A stretch of DNA of 64,000 nucleotides from JBCBKL01 sp963922565 (GTDB taxonomy: Bacteria; Pseudomonadota; Alphaproteobacteria; Rhodobacterales; Rhodobacteraceae), in contig CAWUIQ010000007.1 of the NCBI GenBank assembly GCA_963922565.1, positions 1 to 64,000 of the forward strand, in the 5' to 3' direction. A program made the translations under genes and the position numbers. Below are positions 33,277 through 42,712 of this stretch, piece after piece; the stretch's first letter is position 1, and every line of letters begins with the position of its first letter. The notes below the pieces were generated by a model that was not told the DNA's origin, made no database searches, and was given only the letters and a program-made list of their open reading frames with translations.

Positions 33277-34458
33277 TTAGTTCAGCCGCTCGATCGCCAG
33301 TGCGATCCCCTGACCGCCGCCGATGCACATGGTGATCAGCGCCTTGTTTCCGCCGGTCCGTTCAAGTTCATAAAGCGCCTTGACCGTGATGATCGCTCCG
33401 GTCGCTCCAACCGGATGGCCGAGCGCGATGGCCCCGCCGTTCGGGTTCACTTTGTCCGACGCCAGACCCAGTTCCTTTGAAACCGCTAGCGCTTGTGACG
33501 CAAAGGCCTCGTTGGATTCGATCACGTCGAAATCAGAAACGGACAGACCAGTTTTTTCCAGCAGGTTCTGCACGGCGGGGATCGGTCCGACCCCCATGAC
33601 CTCGGGTCTCACGCCAGCATGGGCATAGCCGAGAACCCGCGCCCTTGGCTTCAATCCAGCCCGGTCGGCTGCATCGGCGGTCGCCAGGACGATCGCCGCG
33701 GCGCCATCGTTGATCCCGCTGGCATTGCCTGCCGTCACCGTACCGTCTTTCTGAAAAACAGGACGCAGCCCAGCCAGGGCATCAGCATCAGTTGCTTTCG
33801 GATGCTCATCCTTGTCGAAGGGCACCATGTCGCGTTTCACCCGAACCTCGACAGGCACGATCTGTGACGCGAACCGCTCTTCCGCAATCGCGTTGGCCGC
33901 CCTCTCCTGACTTTGCAGGGCGAAAGCATCCTGATCTTCGCGGCTGATCTGACGCTCGCGAGCGACGTTTTCCGCTGTCACTCCCATGTGGCCGGTGCCG
34001 AATGGACAATTCAGGGCGCCCAACATCATGTCGAGGCTCTTCACATCGCCCATTTTCGCGCCCCACCTTTGATCGGACATGATGAACGGGCTGCGCGACA
34101 TGTTTTCCGCACCACCGGCGAGGCCGAATTCAGCGTCCCCCAAGGCAAGTGACTGAACAACTGAGACGATGGCCTGAACGCCCGAACCGCAAAGCCGGTT
34201 CACGTTCATAGCTGGTGTCGTTTCAGGTACCCCGGCGTCCATCGCAGCCACACGGCTGAGGTACATGTCGCGGGGCTCGGTGTTGATGACATGGCCGAAC
34301 GCAACCGCACCGATCTGGCCGCCCTCGACACCAGAACGATCCAGCGCGGCCTCTGCGGCCTTGGTTCCAAGCGCGATTGGCGGTGTTCCGGCAAGCGAGC
34401 CACCAAAGGTACCGATCGCGGTTCGTGCACCGTCAAGAATTACCACATCATTTGTCAT
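33277..34458 (-). CDS. Acetyl-CoA C-acyltransferase (thiolase; BktB/PhaA-like)
   Basis: A 393-residue thiolase with nucleophile Cys90 (NRLCGSGVQA), His348 (GHPVGATGA) and Cys378 (CIGGGQG), all three required residues. It condenses or cleaves acyl-CoA with CoA; the sequence looks more like biosynthetic or beta-ketothiolases than FadA. The ATG at 34458 is chosen for its GGGAGGC site and the family start MTNDVVILDGARTAIG; upstream in-frame ATGs extend into non-conserved sequence. No phaB or other partner is adjacent. Confidence 0.93.
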   Translation of the reverse strand: MTNDVVILDGARTAIGTFGGSLAGTPPIALGTKAAEAALDRSGVEGGQIGAVAFGHVINTEPRDMYLSRVAAMDAGVPETTPAMNVNRLCGSGVQAIVSVVQSLALGDAEFGLAGGAENMSRSPFIMSDQRWGAKMGDVKSLDMMLGALNCPFGTGHMGVTAENVARERQISREDQDAFALQSQERAANAIAEERFASQIVPVEVRVKRDMVPFDKDEHPKATDADALAGLRPVFQKDGTVTAGNASGINDGAAAIVLATADAADRAGLKPRARVLGYAHAGVRPEVMGVGPIPAVQNLLEKTGLSVSDFDVIESNEAFASQALAVSKELGLASDKVNPNGGAIALGHPVGATGAIITVKALYELERTGGNKALITMCIGGGQGIALAIERLN

Positions 34459-34523
34459 GTCAGCCTCCCGTTTGCGCGCAATATGGGCGTTGCGCGTGCG
34501 GGTGTCACGGATGACGCTGGGTG

Positions 34524-35255
34524 CTAACCTCGACGTATTTTCTGACGGCCGTTTGCGGTGAGGACCCAACTCTGCGCCCCCTCGAAGACGGCGACGCTGA
34601 TTGGGCTGCCATAGCCTGCGCCGCTGTCGAGATTGACGCGGTTTCCATAATGCGTGGCGTGATCGACGGGTGTGTGCCCGTGGATGATCAGCTTTGGATG
34701 GGCCCGGGTTTCGCGGTGAAAGGGGGTGCGGATCCAAAGCAGATCTTCTTCCTCCTGCGCATCCAGATTGACCCCGGGCCGAATGCCAGCATGAACAAAG
34801 AACAAGTCCGGTGTTTCATGCTTCAGAGGCAGCGATCGGAGGAAGTCGACATGCGATTGCGGCACGTTTTCCCGGGCCTCGTCGTGTAATTCCTTCAACC
34901 GCATTTGTTTCTTGAGCGAGACGCCATAAGACCCCACGGTCTCCAGCCCGCCAATACGCTCATGAAACCAGTGCAGACCCACCAACAAATGCGGATCGTT
35001 ACGGGGCTGGTCTTCCATGAACCATTCGAAAAGACGATCATGGTTTCCTTTCAGCGTGATCCAATTGCGGCCTTCGGCCTGCCCTTCGATCAGAATGTCG
35101 AGAACACCCGCACTGTCCGGGCCACGGTCGACGTAGTCGCCGACAAAAACGGTTTCCGCGTTCGCGCCGCCATCGCGCTCGATCAATTCAAGCGCGCGTT
35201 CCAACTCGTCAGTATAGCCGTGGATGTCTCCGACGGCGTAAATCGGACCACTCAT
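34524..35255 (-). CDS. Metallophosphoesterase (bacterial PPP-type serine/threonine phosphatase or Ap4A-hydrolase-like)
   Basis: A 243-residue calcineurin-like phosphatase with the full motif series GDIHGYTDE (10-ish), GDYVDRGPDS, GNHDRLFEW, HAGIRPG and HGHTPVDH, giving two metal sites. Bacterial relatives act on phosphoproteins or dinucleoside polyphosphates; the target here is unknown. It follows serA on the same strand but a terminator hairpin lies between them. Confidence 0.9.
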   Translation of the reverse strand: MSGPIYAVGDIHGYTDELERALELIERDGGANAETVFVGDYVDRGPDSAGVLDILIEGQAEGRNWITLKGNHDRLFEWFMEDQPRNDPHLLVGLHWFHERIGGLETVGSYGVSLKKQMRLKELHDEARENVPQSHVDFLRSLPLKHETPDLFFVHAGIRPGVNLDAQEEEDLLWIRTPFHRETRAHPKLIIHGHTPVDHATHYGNRVNLDSGAGYGSPISVAVFEGAQSWVLTANGRQKIRRG

Positions 35256-35272
35256 TTCAACTCCAATAAGAA

Positions 35273-35297
35273 ACGCCGCCCCGGTGTAGGGCGGCGT
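35273..35297 (-). terminator. Terminator after serA
   Basis: ACGCCGCCC (35273-35281) pairs perfectly with GGGCGGCGT (35289-35297) around a 7-base loop. On the minus strand it is followed by TTTCTTATT. It lies 26 bases after the serA stop and before the phosphatase gene. Confidence 0.8.
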
Positions 35298-35322
35298 AAA
35301 AGCCGAGGCAAGATCGCTGGCT

Positions 35323-36918
35323 TTAGCCCACGTCGAATGTCAGCGGACGAACCTGTTGGAAAAGCCCGGTGTCAGACAGGTCTTTCAGTACCGGTGCCGG
35401 GATCGGGTTGTCGACGTAAAGCAGCGCAATCGCTTCACCCCCTACATCGGCACGGCCAAGCGTAAAGTTCGCGATGTTCACCTTGTTGCCGCCCAGCGTT
35501 TGACCCAAAACGCCGATAATGCCCGGTACATCCTTGTTGGTAGTGTAGAGCATGTTTTGCCCAACCTCGGCGTCGATGTTGATGCCCTTGATCTGGATGA
35601 ACCGCGGCTTGCCGTCGCTGAAGACAGTACCGCCGATCGACCGTTCCCGTTCGTCGGTGACAACGGTCACCTTGATATAGCCTTCGAAGGCGCCGGATTT
35701 GTCCTGGCTTGTCGTGCTGATCTGAATGCCACGTTCCTTTGCAATCAGCGGGGCCGAAACCATGTTCACGTCCGGATTCACCCGTTTCATGATGCCGGCG
35801 ACGACCGAACAATTCAGCGCTTCGAGGTTCATGCCCGAGACGGAACCATCGTAAAGGATGTTGATTGCCTTGATCGGCTCGTCCGTCATCTGGCCGATGA
35901 AGGCGCCAAGATGGTCAGCCAGCTTGATCCACGGACCCATCACCTTGGCCTCTTCGGCAGTGACCGACGGCATATTCAGGGCATTTTCGACAGCACCAGT
36001 CAGTAGATAGTTTGACATCTGCTCGGCCACTTGCAGGGCGACGTTTTCCTGCGCCTCGGTCGTTGCTGCACCCAGATGTGGCGTTACGACGACATTTGGC
36101 AGGTTGAAGAGTGGATTGTCTTCCGCCGGTTCCACGCTGAACACGTCAAAGGCTGCACCTGCGACGTGGCCGGATTTCAGCGCCTCCGCCAGCGCCACTT
36201 CATCGACCAGACCACCACGCGCGCAATTCACGATCCGTACGCCGGGCTTCATCTTGGCGATGGCTGCTGCATTGATCATACCCGCAGTGGCATCGGTTTT
36301 TGGGACGTGAAGCGTGATGAAATCCGAACGTCGCAGAAGATCGTCAAGTTCAACCTTCTCGACCTCCATTTTGGCCGCCTTTTCCTCGCCCAGGAAAGGG
36401 TCGTAGGCCAGGACCTTCATCCTGAGCCCGCGGGCGCGTTCGCAAACGATCCCACCAATGTTACCGGCACCAATCACGCCCAGCGTCTTGCCGGTCAGTT
36501 CGACGCCCATGAACTTGGATTTTTCCCATTTGCCCGCATGGGTCGATGCGCTGGCTTCCGGAATTTGGCGGGCCACGGCGAACATCATTGCGATGGCATG
36601 TTCCGCTGTCGTGATCATGTTGCCGAACGGGGTGTTCATGACGATCACCCCCTGTTTCGACGCGGCATCCTTGTCGATGTTGTCGGTTCCAATCCCGGCG
36701 CGGCCAATCACCTTTAGGTTCTTTGCGGCCTTGAGGATCGTGGGTGTTACCTTGGTCGCCGACCGGATGGCGAGACCGTCATAGTCGCCGATTACTTCGG
36801 CCAGTTTTTCTTTGTCCTTGCCGAGGTCAGGCATGAAATCCACGTCGATGCCACGGTCGCGAAAGATTTGAACGGCGGTTTCGCTCAGCTTGTCTGAGAC
36901 GAGTACTTTGGGGGCCAT
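35323..36918 (-). CDS. serA: D-3-phosphoglycerate dehydrogenase
   Basis: The first enzyme of serine synthesis, oxidising 3-phosphoglycerate with NAD. The 531-residue long form has an N-terminal substrate domain, the Rossmann motif GVIGAGNIGG, NCARGGLVDE and TPHLGAATTEA with catalytic Arg, Glu and His, an intervening domain, and a C-terminal ACT domain (YTTNKDVPGIIGVLGQTLG) for allosteric control. The ATG at 36918 follows AAGGAG. It is 34 bases after serC and probably co-transcribed with it. Confidence 0.96.
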   Translation of the reverse strand: MAPKVLVSDKLSETAVQIFRDRGIDVDFMPDLGKDKEKLAEVIGDYDGLAIRSATKVTPTILKAAKNLKVIGRAGIGTDNIDKDAASKQGVIVMNTPFGNMITTAEHAIAMMFAVARQIPEASASTHAGKWEKSKFMGVELTGKTLGVIGAGNIGGIVCERARGLRMKVLAYDPFLGEEKAAKMEVEKVELDDLLRRSDFITLHVPKTDATAGMINAAAIAKMKPGVRIVNCARGGLVDEVALAEALKSGHVAGAAFDVFSVEPAEDNPLFNLPNVVVTPHLGAATTEAQENVALQVAEQMSNYLLTGAVENALNMPSVTAEEAKVMGPWIKLADHLGAFIGQMTDEPIKAINILYDGSVSGMNLEALNCSVVAGIMKRVNPDVNMVSAPLIAKERGIQISTTSQDKSGAFEGYIKVTVVTDERERSIGGTVFSDGKPRFIQIKGINIDAEVGQNMLYTTNKDVPGIIGVLGQTLGGNKVNIANFTLGRADVGGEAIALLYVDNPIPAPVLKDLSDTGLFQQVRPLTFDVG

Positions 36919-36952
36919 CTGAGGCTCCTTTTCGAATGTCTTGTTTTTTGGG

Positions 36953-38107
36953 TCAGGCGGCTTTGGCTTGTGCTTCGATCTCGGCCTCGAACGCCCAAGC
37001 GAGCCACGGGAGCATCGCCTCGATGTCAGAGGTTTCGACCGTGCCGCCACACCAGATCCGCAAACCGGCGGGCGCGTCGCGATAGGCGCCGATATCAAGG
37101 GCAATGCCCTCATCCTCCAACCGTTTTGCCACGGCCTTGGCAAAGGCTGCGCCATCAGTGATCCGCGTGTCCGAGAATTTCAGGCAGACCGAAGTGTTGG
37201 AGCGCGTCGCGGGGTCGACAGCAAGGTTATCGATCCAGTCATGTTGATCGCAGAAGTTCCAGATCGCCTGAGCGTTTGCCTCGGCGCGGTGAATGAGGCC
37301 GTTGAGACCGCCAACTGAACGCGCCCATTCCAGCGCAAACAGGTAATCCTCAACACACAGCATCGAAGGTGTGTTGATCGTTGCGCCGGAAAAGATCCCG
37401 TCGATCAATTTGCCGCCTTTCGTCAGGCGAAAAATCTTGGGCAAGGGCCAGGGTGGGGTATAGCTTTCCAGCCGTTCAACCGCCCGGGGGCTGAGGATAA
37501 GCATCCCGTGCGCTGCCTCGCCGCCCAGAACTTTTTGCCAAGAAAACGTCGTTACATCGAGCTTGTCCCAAGGCAGATCCATCGCAAAGGCAGCCGATGT
37601 CGCATCGCAGAAAGTCAGGCCAGCACGATCTGCCGGGATGACGTCTCCGCTTGGGATACGAACGCCGGATGTCGTTCCGTTCCACGTAAAACAGACATCG
37701 TTGTCCCAATTTACCGCCTTTAGATCGACGATTTCGCCGTACTCGGCTGTTTTGACGGTGGCATCCAGTTTCAGCTGTTTGATCGCATCCGTCACCCAGC
37801 CCGCGCCAAAGGATTCCCAGGCGAGCATCTCGACGGGGCGCTCGCCGAGCATCGTCCACATCGCCATTTCATAGGCACCTGTATCCGAGGCGGGCACTAT
37901 GCCAATTTTGTAGTCAGCTGGCACGCCCAGCAAGTCGCGTGTCGCTTCGATGGCCGCCTTGAGCTTGGCCTTACCAACGGCTGCGCGATGCGAGCGGCCC
38001 AAAGGCGCATCTGCCAGTTTTGTCAGATCGTGTGTGGGGGGTTTGGCGCAGGGGCCAGAAGAAAAACGCGGATTAGCCGGCCGCGTCGCCGGTTGCTGCA
38101 TAGCCAT
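36953..38107 (-). CDS. serC: Phosphoserine aminotransferase
   Basis: A PLP enzyme converting 3-phosphohydroxypyruvate to phosphoserine. The 384-residue protein belongs to the alphaproteobacterial SerC group: FSSGPCAKPP, PASDTGAYEMAMW, FCDATSAAFAMDLPW and the PLP lysine in SWQKVLGGEAAHG. The start is one of two ATGs (38107 or 38101, MAMQQ); the first has a weak GAAGGG upstream. A GC-rich, hairpin-rich leader precedes it. serC-serA form an operon, divergent from serB. Confidence 0.95.
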   Translation of the reverse strand: MAMQQPATRPANPRFSSGPCAKPPTHDLTKLADAPLGRSHRAAVGKAKLKAAIEATRDLLGVPADYKIGIVPASDTGAYEMAMWTMLGERPVEMLAWESFGAGWVTDAIKQLKLDATVKTAEYGEIVDLKAVNWDNDVCFTWNGTTSGVRIPSGDVIPADRAGLTFCDATSAAFAMDLPWDKLDVTTFSWQKVLGGEAAHGMLILSPRAVERLESYTPPWPLPKIFRLTKGGKLIDGIFSGATINTPSMLCVEDYLFALEWARSVGGLNGLIHRAEANAQAIWNFCDQHDWIDNLAVDPATRSNTSVCLKFSDTRITDGAAFAKAVAKRLEDEGIALDIGAYRDAPAGLRIWCGGTVETSDIEAMLPWLAWAFEAEIEAQAKAA

Positions 38108-38414
38108 AAATGCTACCCTTCCAGATAAGCGCCCCTCGTTGGGGAGGGGTGTCCCACGGGCGGGAATACTCGCGCGTCGCGCGTTGCACAAGTCGCTATT
38201 TCGGCCTGATTTGCCGCATTCGGTTGACGAAGCCAATCGCAGGGGCGTGGATCGGAAACCTGTCGCTTCTTGCAGGCGCCTCTTCGAATTCAGCCGTCTT
38301 GGGTCTGTTTTTGAGATCCGACCGAGGGGTTTGTGCGGCCTCCTGACGTTCCGGTGTGTCTGGCCATGATCGAAACCATCCAGTATGCGCGCGTGCAAAG
38401 AGGGGACCGGTACC
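38108..38414. promoter_or_regulatory. serC/serB divergent region with a structured serC leader
   Basis: This 307-base gap holds no gene. Near serC there are three short hairpins: CCCC-loop-GGGG (38132-38144), TCCC (38152-38155) with GGGA (38162-38165), and CGCG (38171-38174) with CGCG (38180-38183). A conserved leader RNA called the serC motif is known upstream of serC in Alphaproteobacteria; whether this is one was not tested. The serB half shows no clear signal. Confidence 0.5.
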
Positions 38415-39284
38415 ATGTTCATTGTCAGCCTGATCGCGCAGCCCGGTGGCCTGCAGCCTGCCTTGGTCGAAAGCCTTCGCAATGCGTGGGGCGGTGGCGA
38501 AGTTGTTTGGCTGTCACCGGACGAGGCAGCCGAGTTTCAGGTTACCGCTCTGCCGGACAATCGCTGGGATGTGTGGGATGACGTCCAAAAGATGAACGTC
38601 GATCTTGTCGTTCATCCGTCGGAGGGGCGCCGGAAACGGATGCTGCTGGCGGATATGGATTCAACGATGATCCAGCAGGAATGCATAGACGAGCTGGCCG
38701 ATATGGCCGGTGTCGGCGATGAGGTGAAAGACATAACCAAGCGGGCCATGAACGGTGAGCTTGATTTCGAGGGCGCGCTGCGGGCCCGGGTTGCGTTGTT
38801 GAAGGGGCTGGATGCAGAGGTCATCGATCAGGTTCTGTCTGAGCGGATAACATACACCCCTGGCGGATCGACCCTGTTGGCAACCATGAAGGCGCATGGT
38901 GGATACACCGCACTTGTGTCGGGCGGGTTCACGGCCTTCACCCAGGCGGTCTCCGCTCATCTGGGATTTGATGAGAACCGCGCCAACCTTCTGCATGTCG
39001 AAGACGGCACGCTGGCCGGCACTGCGGCAGAGCCGATCCTGGGCCGCCAAGCCAAGATCGAGGCATTGAAAGAGATCAGCGTGCGCCTTGGGATTTCAGA
39101 GAAGGATGTGCTGGCCGTTGGTGATGGCGCGAACGATCTGGGTATGTTGGATCTTGCTGGCATGGGGGTCGCGCTGCATGCGAAACCGGCAGTGGCTGCG
39201 CAATCCGATATGCGTATCAATCATGGCGATCTGACCGCGCTGCTGTACCTGCAGGGTTATGCCCGCGACGAATTTGTCGCTTAG
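38415..39284 (+). CDS. serB: Phosphoserine phosphatase
   Basis: The last step of serine synthesis. The 289-residue HAD-superfamily enzyme has the nucleophile motif DMDSTMI, ELADMAGVGDEVKDIT, SGGFTAFT and GDGANDLGML. An N-terminal extension of about 75 residues precedes the catalytic domain, as in other long SerB proteins. The ATG at 38415 has GAGGGG upstream and fits the family start MFIVSLIAQ. Its stop overlaps the convergent ubiB stop by 4 bp. Together with serA and serC the whole pathway is in one place. Confidence 0.95.
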   Translation: MFIVSLIAQPGGLQPALVESLRNAWGGGEVVWLSPDEAAEFQVTALPDNRWDVWDDVQKMNVDLVVHPSEGRRKRMLLADMDSTMIQQECIDELADMAGVGDEVKDITKRAMNGELDFEGALRARVALLKGLDAEVIDQVLSERITYTPGGSTLLATMKAHGGYTALVSGGFTAFTQAVSAHLGFDENRANLLHVEDGTLAGTAAEPILGRQAKIEALKEISVRLGISEKDVLAVGDGANDLGMLDLAGMGVALHAKPAVAAQSDMRINHGDLTALLYLQGYARDEFVA

Positions 39285-40813
39285 CGGGCGGCTTCGATCA
39301 ACGCGATGATACTGACGCTGGCCAACGCGCCCAGCAGTGCCGACAGAATGATCCAGCGCCAGAAGGTCGGCCGTTTGACCGGTTTGGGATTGCTTTGGGC
39401 CACAAGTGCCTGTTCGACCAGACCCGGCAGCCGGGGGCCAAAGCGCGACAGCACCCGCGCTGTCTGCGTGAGGTCGCGGATGATGGCGCGGGGGCCGATG
39501 CTTTTCTGGATGTAGTCGGTCACGACGGGTGACGCGACTTTCCAGATGTTGATGTGGGGGTTCAGGCTGCGCGCGACGCCTTCGACCACAACCATGGTGC
39601 GCTGCAGAAGGATCAGCTCGGTCCGCGTTTCCATGCCAAAGCGCTCGGTCACCTCGAAGAGGTAATTCAGCAGCCTGCCCATCGAAATCTTCGAGGCATC
39701 CATGCCAAAGATTGGTTCGCCCACAGCCCGTAGCGCACGTGCAAATTCATCGACATCCTTGTCGGGCGGCACATAACCAGCCTCGAAATGAACCTCGGCC
39801 ACGCGTTTGTAGTCTTTGCGGATGAAACCATAGAGGATCTCGGCATAGACGCGGCGAGTATATTCGTCGATGTGCCCCATGATACCGAAATCGTAGGCAA
39901 TGATATCTCCGTTGCGCGCGACCTTGAGATTGCCCTGATGCATGTCGGCGTGGAAATAACCGTCGCGAAGGGCATGCAGAAGAAAGAGTTTCAGTACCCG
40001 CTCGGACAACGCCACGCGGTTGTGCCCCGCTGCGTCAAGTGCTGCGTTGTCCCCCAGGTTGATCCCGTCGGCCCATTCGAGTGTCATGACGCGCCGCGCC
40101 GAGAATTCCCACCGGATCTTGGGGAGCGTGAACCCTTCATCCTTGTTCGTATTGGCCGCGAATTCGCCGGCGGCCGATGATTCAAGCCGCAGGTCGAGTT
40201 CGCCCTGAACAACTCCGTCGAAGTGTTCGATCACATCCATCGGGCGCAGACGGCGGGCCCCCGGTGCAAAAATCTCGACAATACGAGCGGCCAGATAGAA
40301 GGCGTCGACATCGCGGCGAAAGGCGCGCTCGATTTTGGGTCTGAGCACTTTGACGGCAACATGCTCGTTCGAACCCGCGAGCTTAGCCTTGTGCACCTGC
40401 GCGATGGAGGCCGCAGCCACGGGTTCGCTGAATTCGGAGAAGATCGCATCAGGCGAAACGCCGAGCTCGCGCTGTATCTCTGCCTTTGCTTCGGCAACCG
40501 AGAACGGTGGCAGTTTGTCCTGAAGGACCCGCAATTGCTGTGCCAGTTCATCTCCGACGACATCCGGACGGGTCGAGAGAACCTGACCAAACTTGATGTA
40601 GGCGGGCCCGAGTGCCGTAAGGGCCCGCGTCGCGGGTGGCATGTCCGGATCGCCCGGATAGCCCAGCCACGTGAACGGCTTTCCAAGAGCCTTGGCGACG
40701 AAGCGTAGCGCCGGGGGTGCCTCGAACGCGTCAAGAACGACATTCATGGCACCTGTGCGCTCAAGCGTTGCGCCGGTCCGGATCAGGCGAATGATGTTGT
40801 GTGGGCCACGCAT
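39281..40813 (-). CDS. ubiB: UbiB, ABC1/ADCK-type atypical kinase for ubiquinone synthesis
   Basis: A 510-residue protein kinase-like ATPase that supports ubiquinone synthesis at the membrane. It has the KxGQ-type motif in AYIKFGQVLSTRPDV, the Ala-rich loop AAASIAQVHKA, VAVKVLRP (ATP lysine), HADMHQGNLKV and YDFGIMG, and two C-terminal transmembrane helices (about 475-508). It is followed upstream by ubiE, as in many alphaproteobacteria, with a GC-rich hairpin element between them. Confidence 0.94.
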   Translation of the reverse strand: MRGPHNIIRLIRTGATLERTGAMNVVLDAFEAPPALRFVAKALGKPFTWLGYPGDPDMPPATRALTALGPAYIKFGQVLSTRPDVVGDELAQQLRVLQDKLPPFSVAEAKAEIQRELGVSPDAIFSEFSEPVAAASIAQVHKAKLAGSNEHVAVKVLRPKIERAFRRDVDAFYLAARIVEIFAPGARRLRPMDVIEHFDGVVQGELDLRLESSAAGEFAANTNKDEGFTLPKIRWEFSARRVMTLEWADGINLGDNAALDAAGHNRVALSERVLKLFLLHALRDGYFHADMHQGNLKVARNGDIIAYDFGIMGHIDEYTRRVYAEILYGFIRKDYKRVAEVHFEAGYVPPDKDVDEFARALRAVGEPIFGMDASKISMGRLLNYLFEVTERFGMETRTELILLQRTMVVVEGVARSLNPHINIWKVASPVVTDYIQKSIGPRAIIRDLTQTARVLSRFGPRLPGLVEQALVAQSNPKPVKRPTFWRWIILSALLGALASVSIIALIEAAR

Positions 40814-40864
40814 CTAAGTCGATTCCGGGTCAGGCGTTTCGGATCGCTGTCACGATCCGACCTG

Positions 40865-40885
40865 CTGGGGGGCGTTGCCCCCCAG
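40865..40885. repeat. REP-like hairpin between ubiE and ubiB
   Basis: CTGGGGGGC (40865-40873) pairs perfectly with GCCCCCCAG (40877-40885) around GTT. It is followed by ACCCCCCAACGTATTTTGGC. It could end ubiE transcription. Its form resembles short palindromic elements that recur in intergenic regions of Rhodobacterales, but only one copy was noticed in this window. Confidence 0.6.
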
Positions 40886-40960
40886 ACCCCCCAACGTATT
40901 TTGGCCGAGAAGAAGGGGGCTTTTGCATAATCTTGAGCCGTGCCGCGTATTTGTGGCCCA

Positions 40961-41713
40961 TCAGAGTTTCCAGCCTGAGTGCAGACACGCGACGCCCATC
41001 GACAGGTTGCGATACTTTGCGTTCTCAAACCCTGCGTCGCGAACCATGTTCAGGAACGTTTCCTGGTCCGGGAACCTGCGAATGGATTCGACGAGGTACT
41101 GATAGCTGTCGCGGTCATTGGCGATCACCTGCCCCATGCGGGGTATGACATTGAAGCTGTATTGGTCGTAGAGCCACTGCAGCCCTTCATTCGGCAACTG
41201 GCTGAATTCCAGCACCATCAACCGACCGCCGGGCTTCAATACCCGATACGCCTCGGCCAGTGCATCCTGCGGGCGCGTGACGTTCCTGATCCCGAAGCTG
41301 ATCGTATAGACATCGAACGTGTTGCTTTCGAACGGGAGGTTCATCGCGTCACCGACGACCCAGTCAAGGCTATCAGCCAGATGAGCGGCTTCGGCGCGCT
41401 TGCGGCCCTCGATCAGCATTGGTTCCGTCAAATCAAGAACTGTCGCGTGACCCGTCTTGGCCCGCTTGAGAAACCGAAACGCGATATCGCCGGTGCCACC
41501 CGCAACATCCAGAAGGCGCTGACCGGGGCGCGGGGCGAGCCAATCCATCATGGCGTCCTTCCAAAGCCGGTGGATGCCGCCGCTCATCAGATCATTCATA
41601 AGATCGTAACGGTTTGCTACCGAGGTGAAGACACCTTGAACGCGCTCGGCTTTGCTCCCCTCCGGCACGGTTTCGAACCCGAAATGGGTGGTTCTGTCTT
41701 GTGGGTCGGTCAT
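40961..41713 (-). CDS. ubiE: Demethylmenaquinone/2-polyprenyl-6-methoxy-benzoquinol C-methyltransferase
   Basis: A SAM-dependent C-methyltransferase of ubiquinone synthesis. The 250-residue protein has VFTSVANRYDLMNDLMSGGIHRLWK, the SAM motif DVAGGTGDIAFR, GDAMNLPF and SFGIRNVTRPQDAL, all diagnostic of UbiE. It is divergent from mutM across an 83-base gap, an arrangement common near dnaA in Alphaproteobacteria. Confidence 0.96.
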   Translation of the reverse strand: MTDPQDRTTHFGFETVPEGSKAERVQGVFTSVANRYDLMNDLMSGGIHRLWKDAMMDWLAPRPGQRLLDVAGGTGDIAFRFLKRAKTGHATVLDLTEPMLIEGRKRAEAAHLADSLDWVVGDAMNLPFESNTFDVYTISFGIRNVTRPQDALAEAYRVLKPGGRLMVLEFSQLPNEGLQWLYDQYSFNVIPRMGQVIANDRDSYQYLVESIRRFPDQETFLNMVRDAGFENAKYRNLSMGVACLHSGWKL

Positions 41714-41796
41714 GGGAAGCGTCTTTCTCTCCGTCCGTCCTTGTTATAGGCGTGCAGGACGCCGACACAATGCAGCCCTTTTGACGCAGCCCGCAA

Positions 41797-42648
41797 ATGC
41801 CCGAACTTCCCGAAGTCGAAACCGTGCGCCGTGGTCTTGCCCCCGTATTGGAGGGGCAGGTGATCGAGCGGGCAGACGTAAATCGCCCCGATCTGCGTTG
41901 GCCCTTTCCCGACCGGATGGCCGAGCGATTGACTGGTGCAAAGGTGGAGCGTTTGCGTCGGCGTTCAAAGTACATTCTTGCCGATCTCGATCGGGGTGAG
42001 ACCCTGCTGATCCATTTGGGCATGTCGGGCCGGATGCTTGTATCGGGCGACCCGCTGGGCGTTTTTGTCCATGACCACCCGGCCCCTCAAAAACATGACC
42101 ATGTCGTTTTGCAAATGGCGAATGGTGCGCGCATCACGTTCAATGATCCAAGGCGCTTCGGAGCCATGGACCTGATGCCAACGGATCGGCAGGCCGAGCA
42201 CAAGTTGATCCGCATTCTGGGTCCGGAGCCATTGGGCAATGCATTCGATGAGACCTATCTGGTCAAAGCGCTTGCTGGAAAAAATACACCCGCCAAATCG
42301 GCCCTGCTGGATCAGAGAATCGTCGCGGGGTTGGGCAACATATATGTGTGCGAGGCGCTCTATCGTGCCGGGATTTCGCCCAGACGGAAGGCAGGACGCA
42401 TCGCGAAACAGCGTGTTGCCGAATTGGTGCCAATCATTCGCGACGTTCTCAGAGAGGCGATTGACGCGGGTGGATCGTCGCTTCGGGATTTTCGACAAGC
42501 CGATGGCGAGCTTGGATATTTCCAACACAGGTTCGGCGTTTACGGGCGTGAAGGTCAAGCGTGCCGGACCCTCGGATGTACCAAAGTCGTGCGCCGAATA
42601 GTGCAGTCAGGCCGGTCGTCCTTCTATTGTCCGCATTGCCAAACATAG
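41797..42648 (+). CDS. mutM: Formamidopyrimidine-DNA glycosylase
   Basis: A bifunctional base-excision repair enzyme removing 8-oxoguanine and ring-opened purines. The 283-residue protein starts MPELPEVETVRRGL, with the catalytic Pro2 and Glu3. It has the helix-two-turn-helix DQRIVAGLGNIYVCEAL and a C-terminal zinc finger with cysteines in CRTLGC and CPHC. Divergent from ubiE and followed by an enoyl-CoA hydratase gene on the same strand. Confidence 0.97.
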   Translation: MPELPEVETVRRGLAPVLEGQVIERADVNRPDLRWPFPDRMAERLTGAKVERLRRRSKYILADLDRGETLLIHLGMSGRMLVSGDPLGVFVHDHPAPQKHDHVVLQMANGARITFNDPRRFGAMDLMPTDRQAEHKLIRILGPEPLGNAFDETYLVKALAGKNTPAKSALLDQRIVAGLGNIYVCEALYRAGISPRRKAGRIAKQRVAELVPIIRDVLREAIDAGGSSLRDFRQADGELGYFQHRFGVYGREGQACRTLGCTKVVRRIVQSGRSSFYCPHCQT

Positions 42649-42712
42649 CTTGAAACGCAGGTTCGCCGTGGTAATGGTCGGTCCTTGAACGGGAACAACC
42701 GAAGGCAAATCC

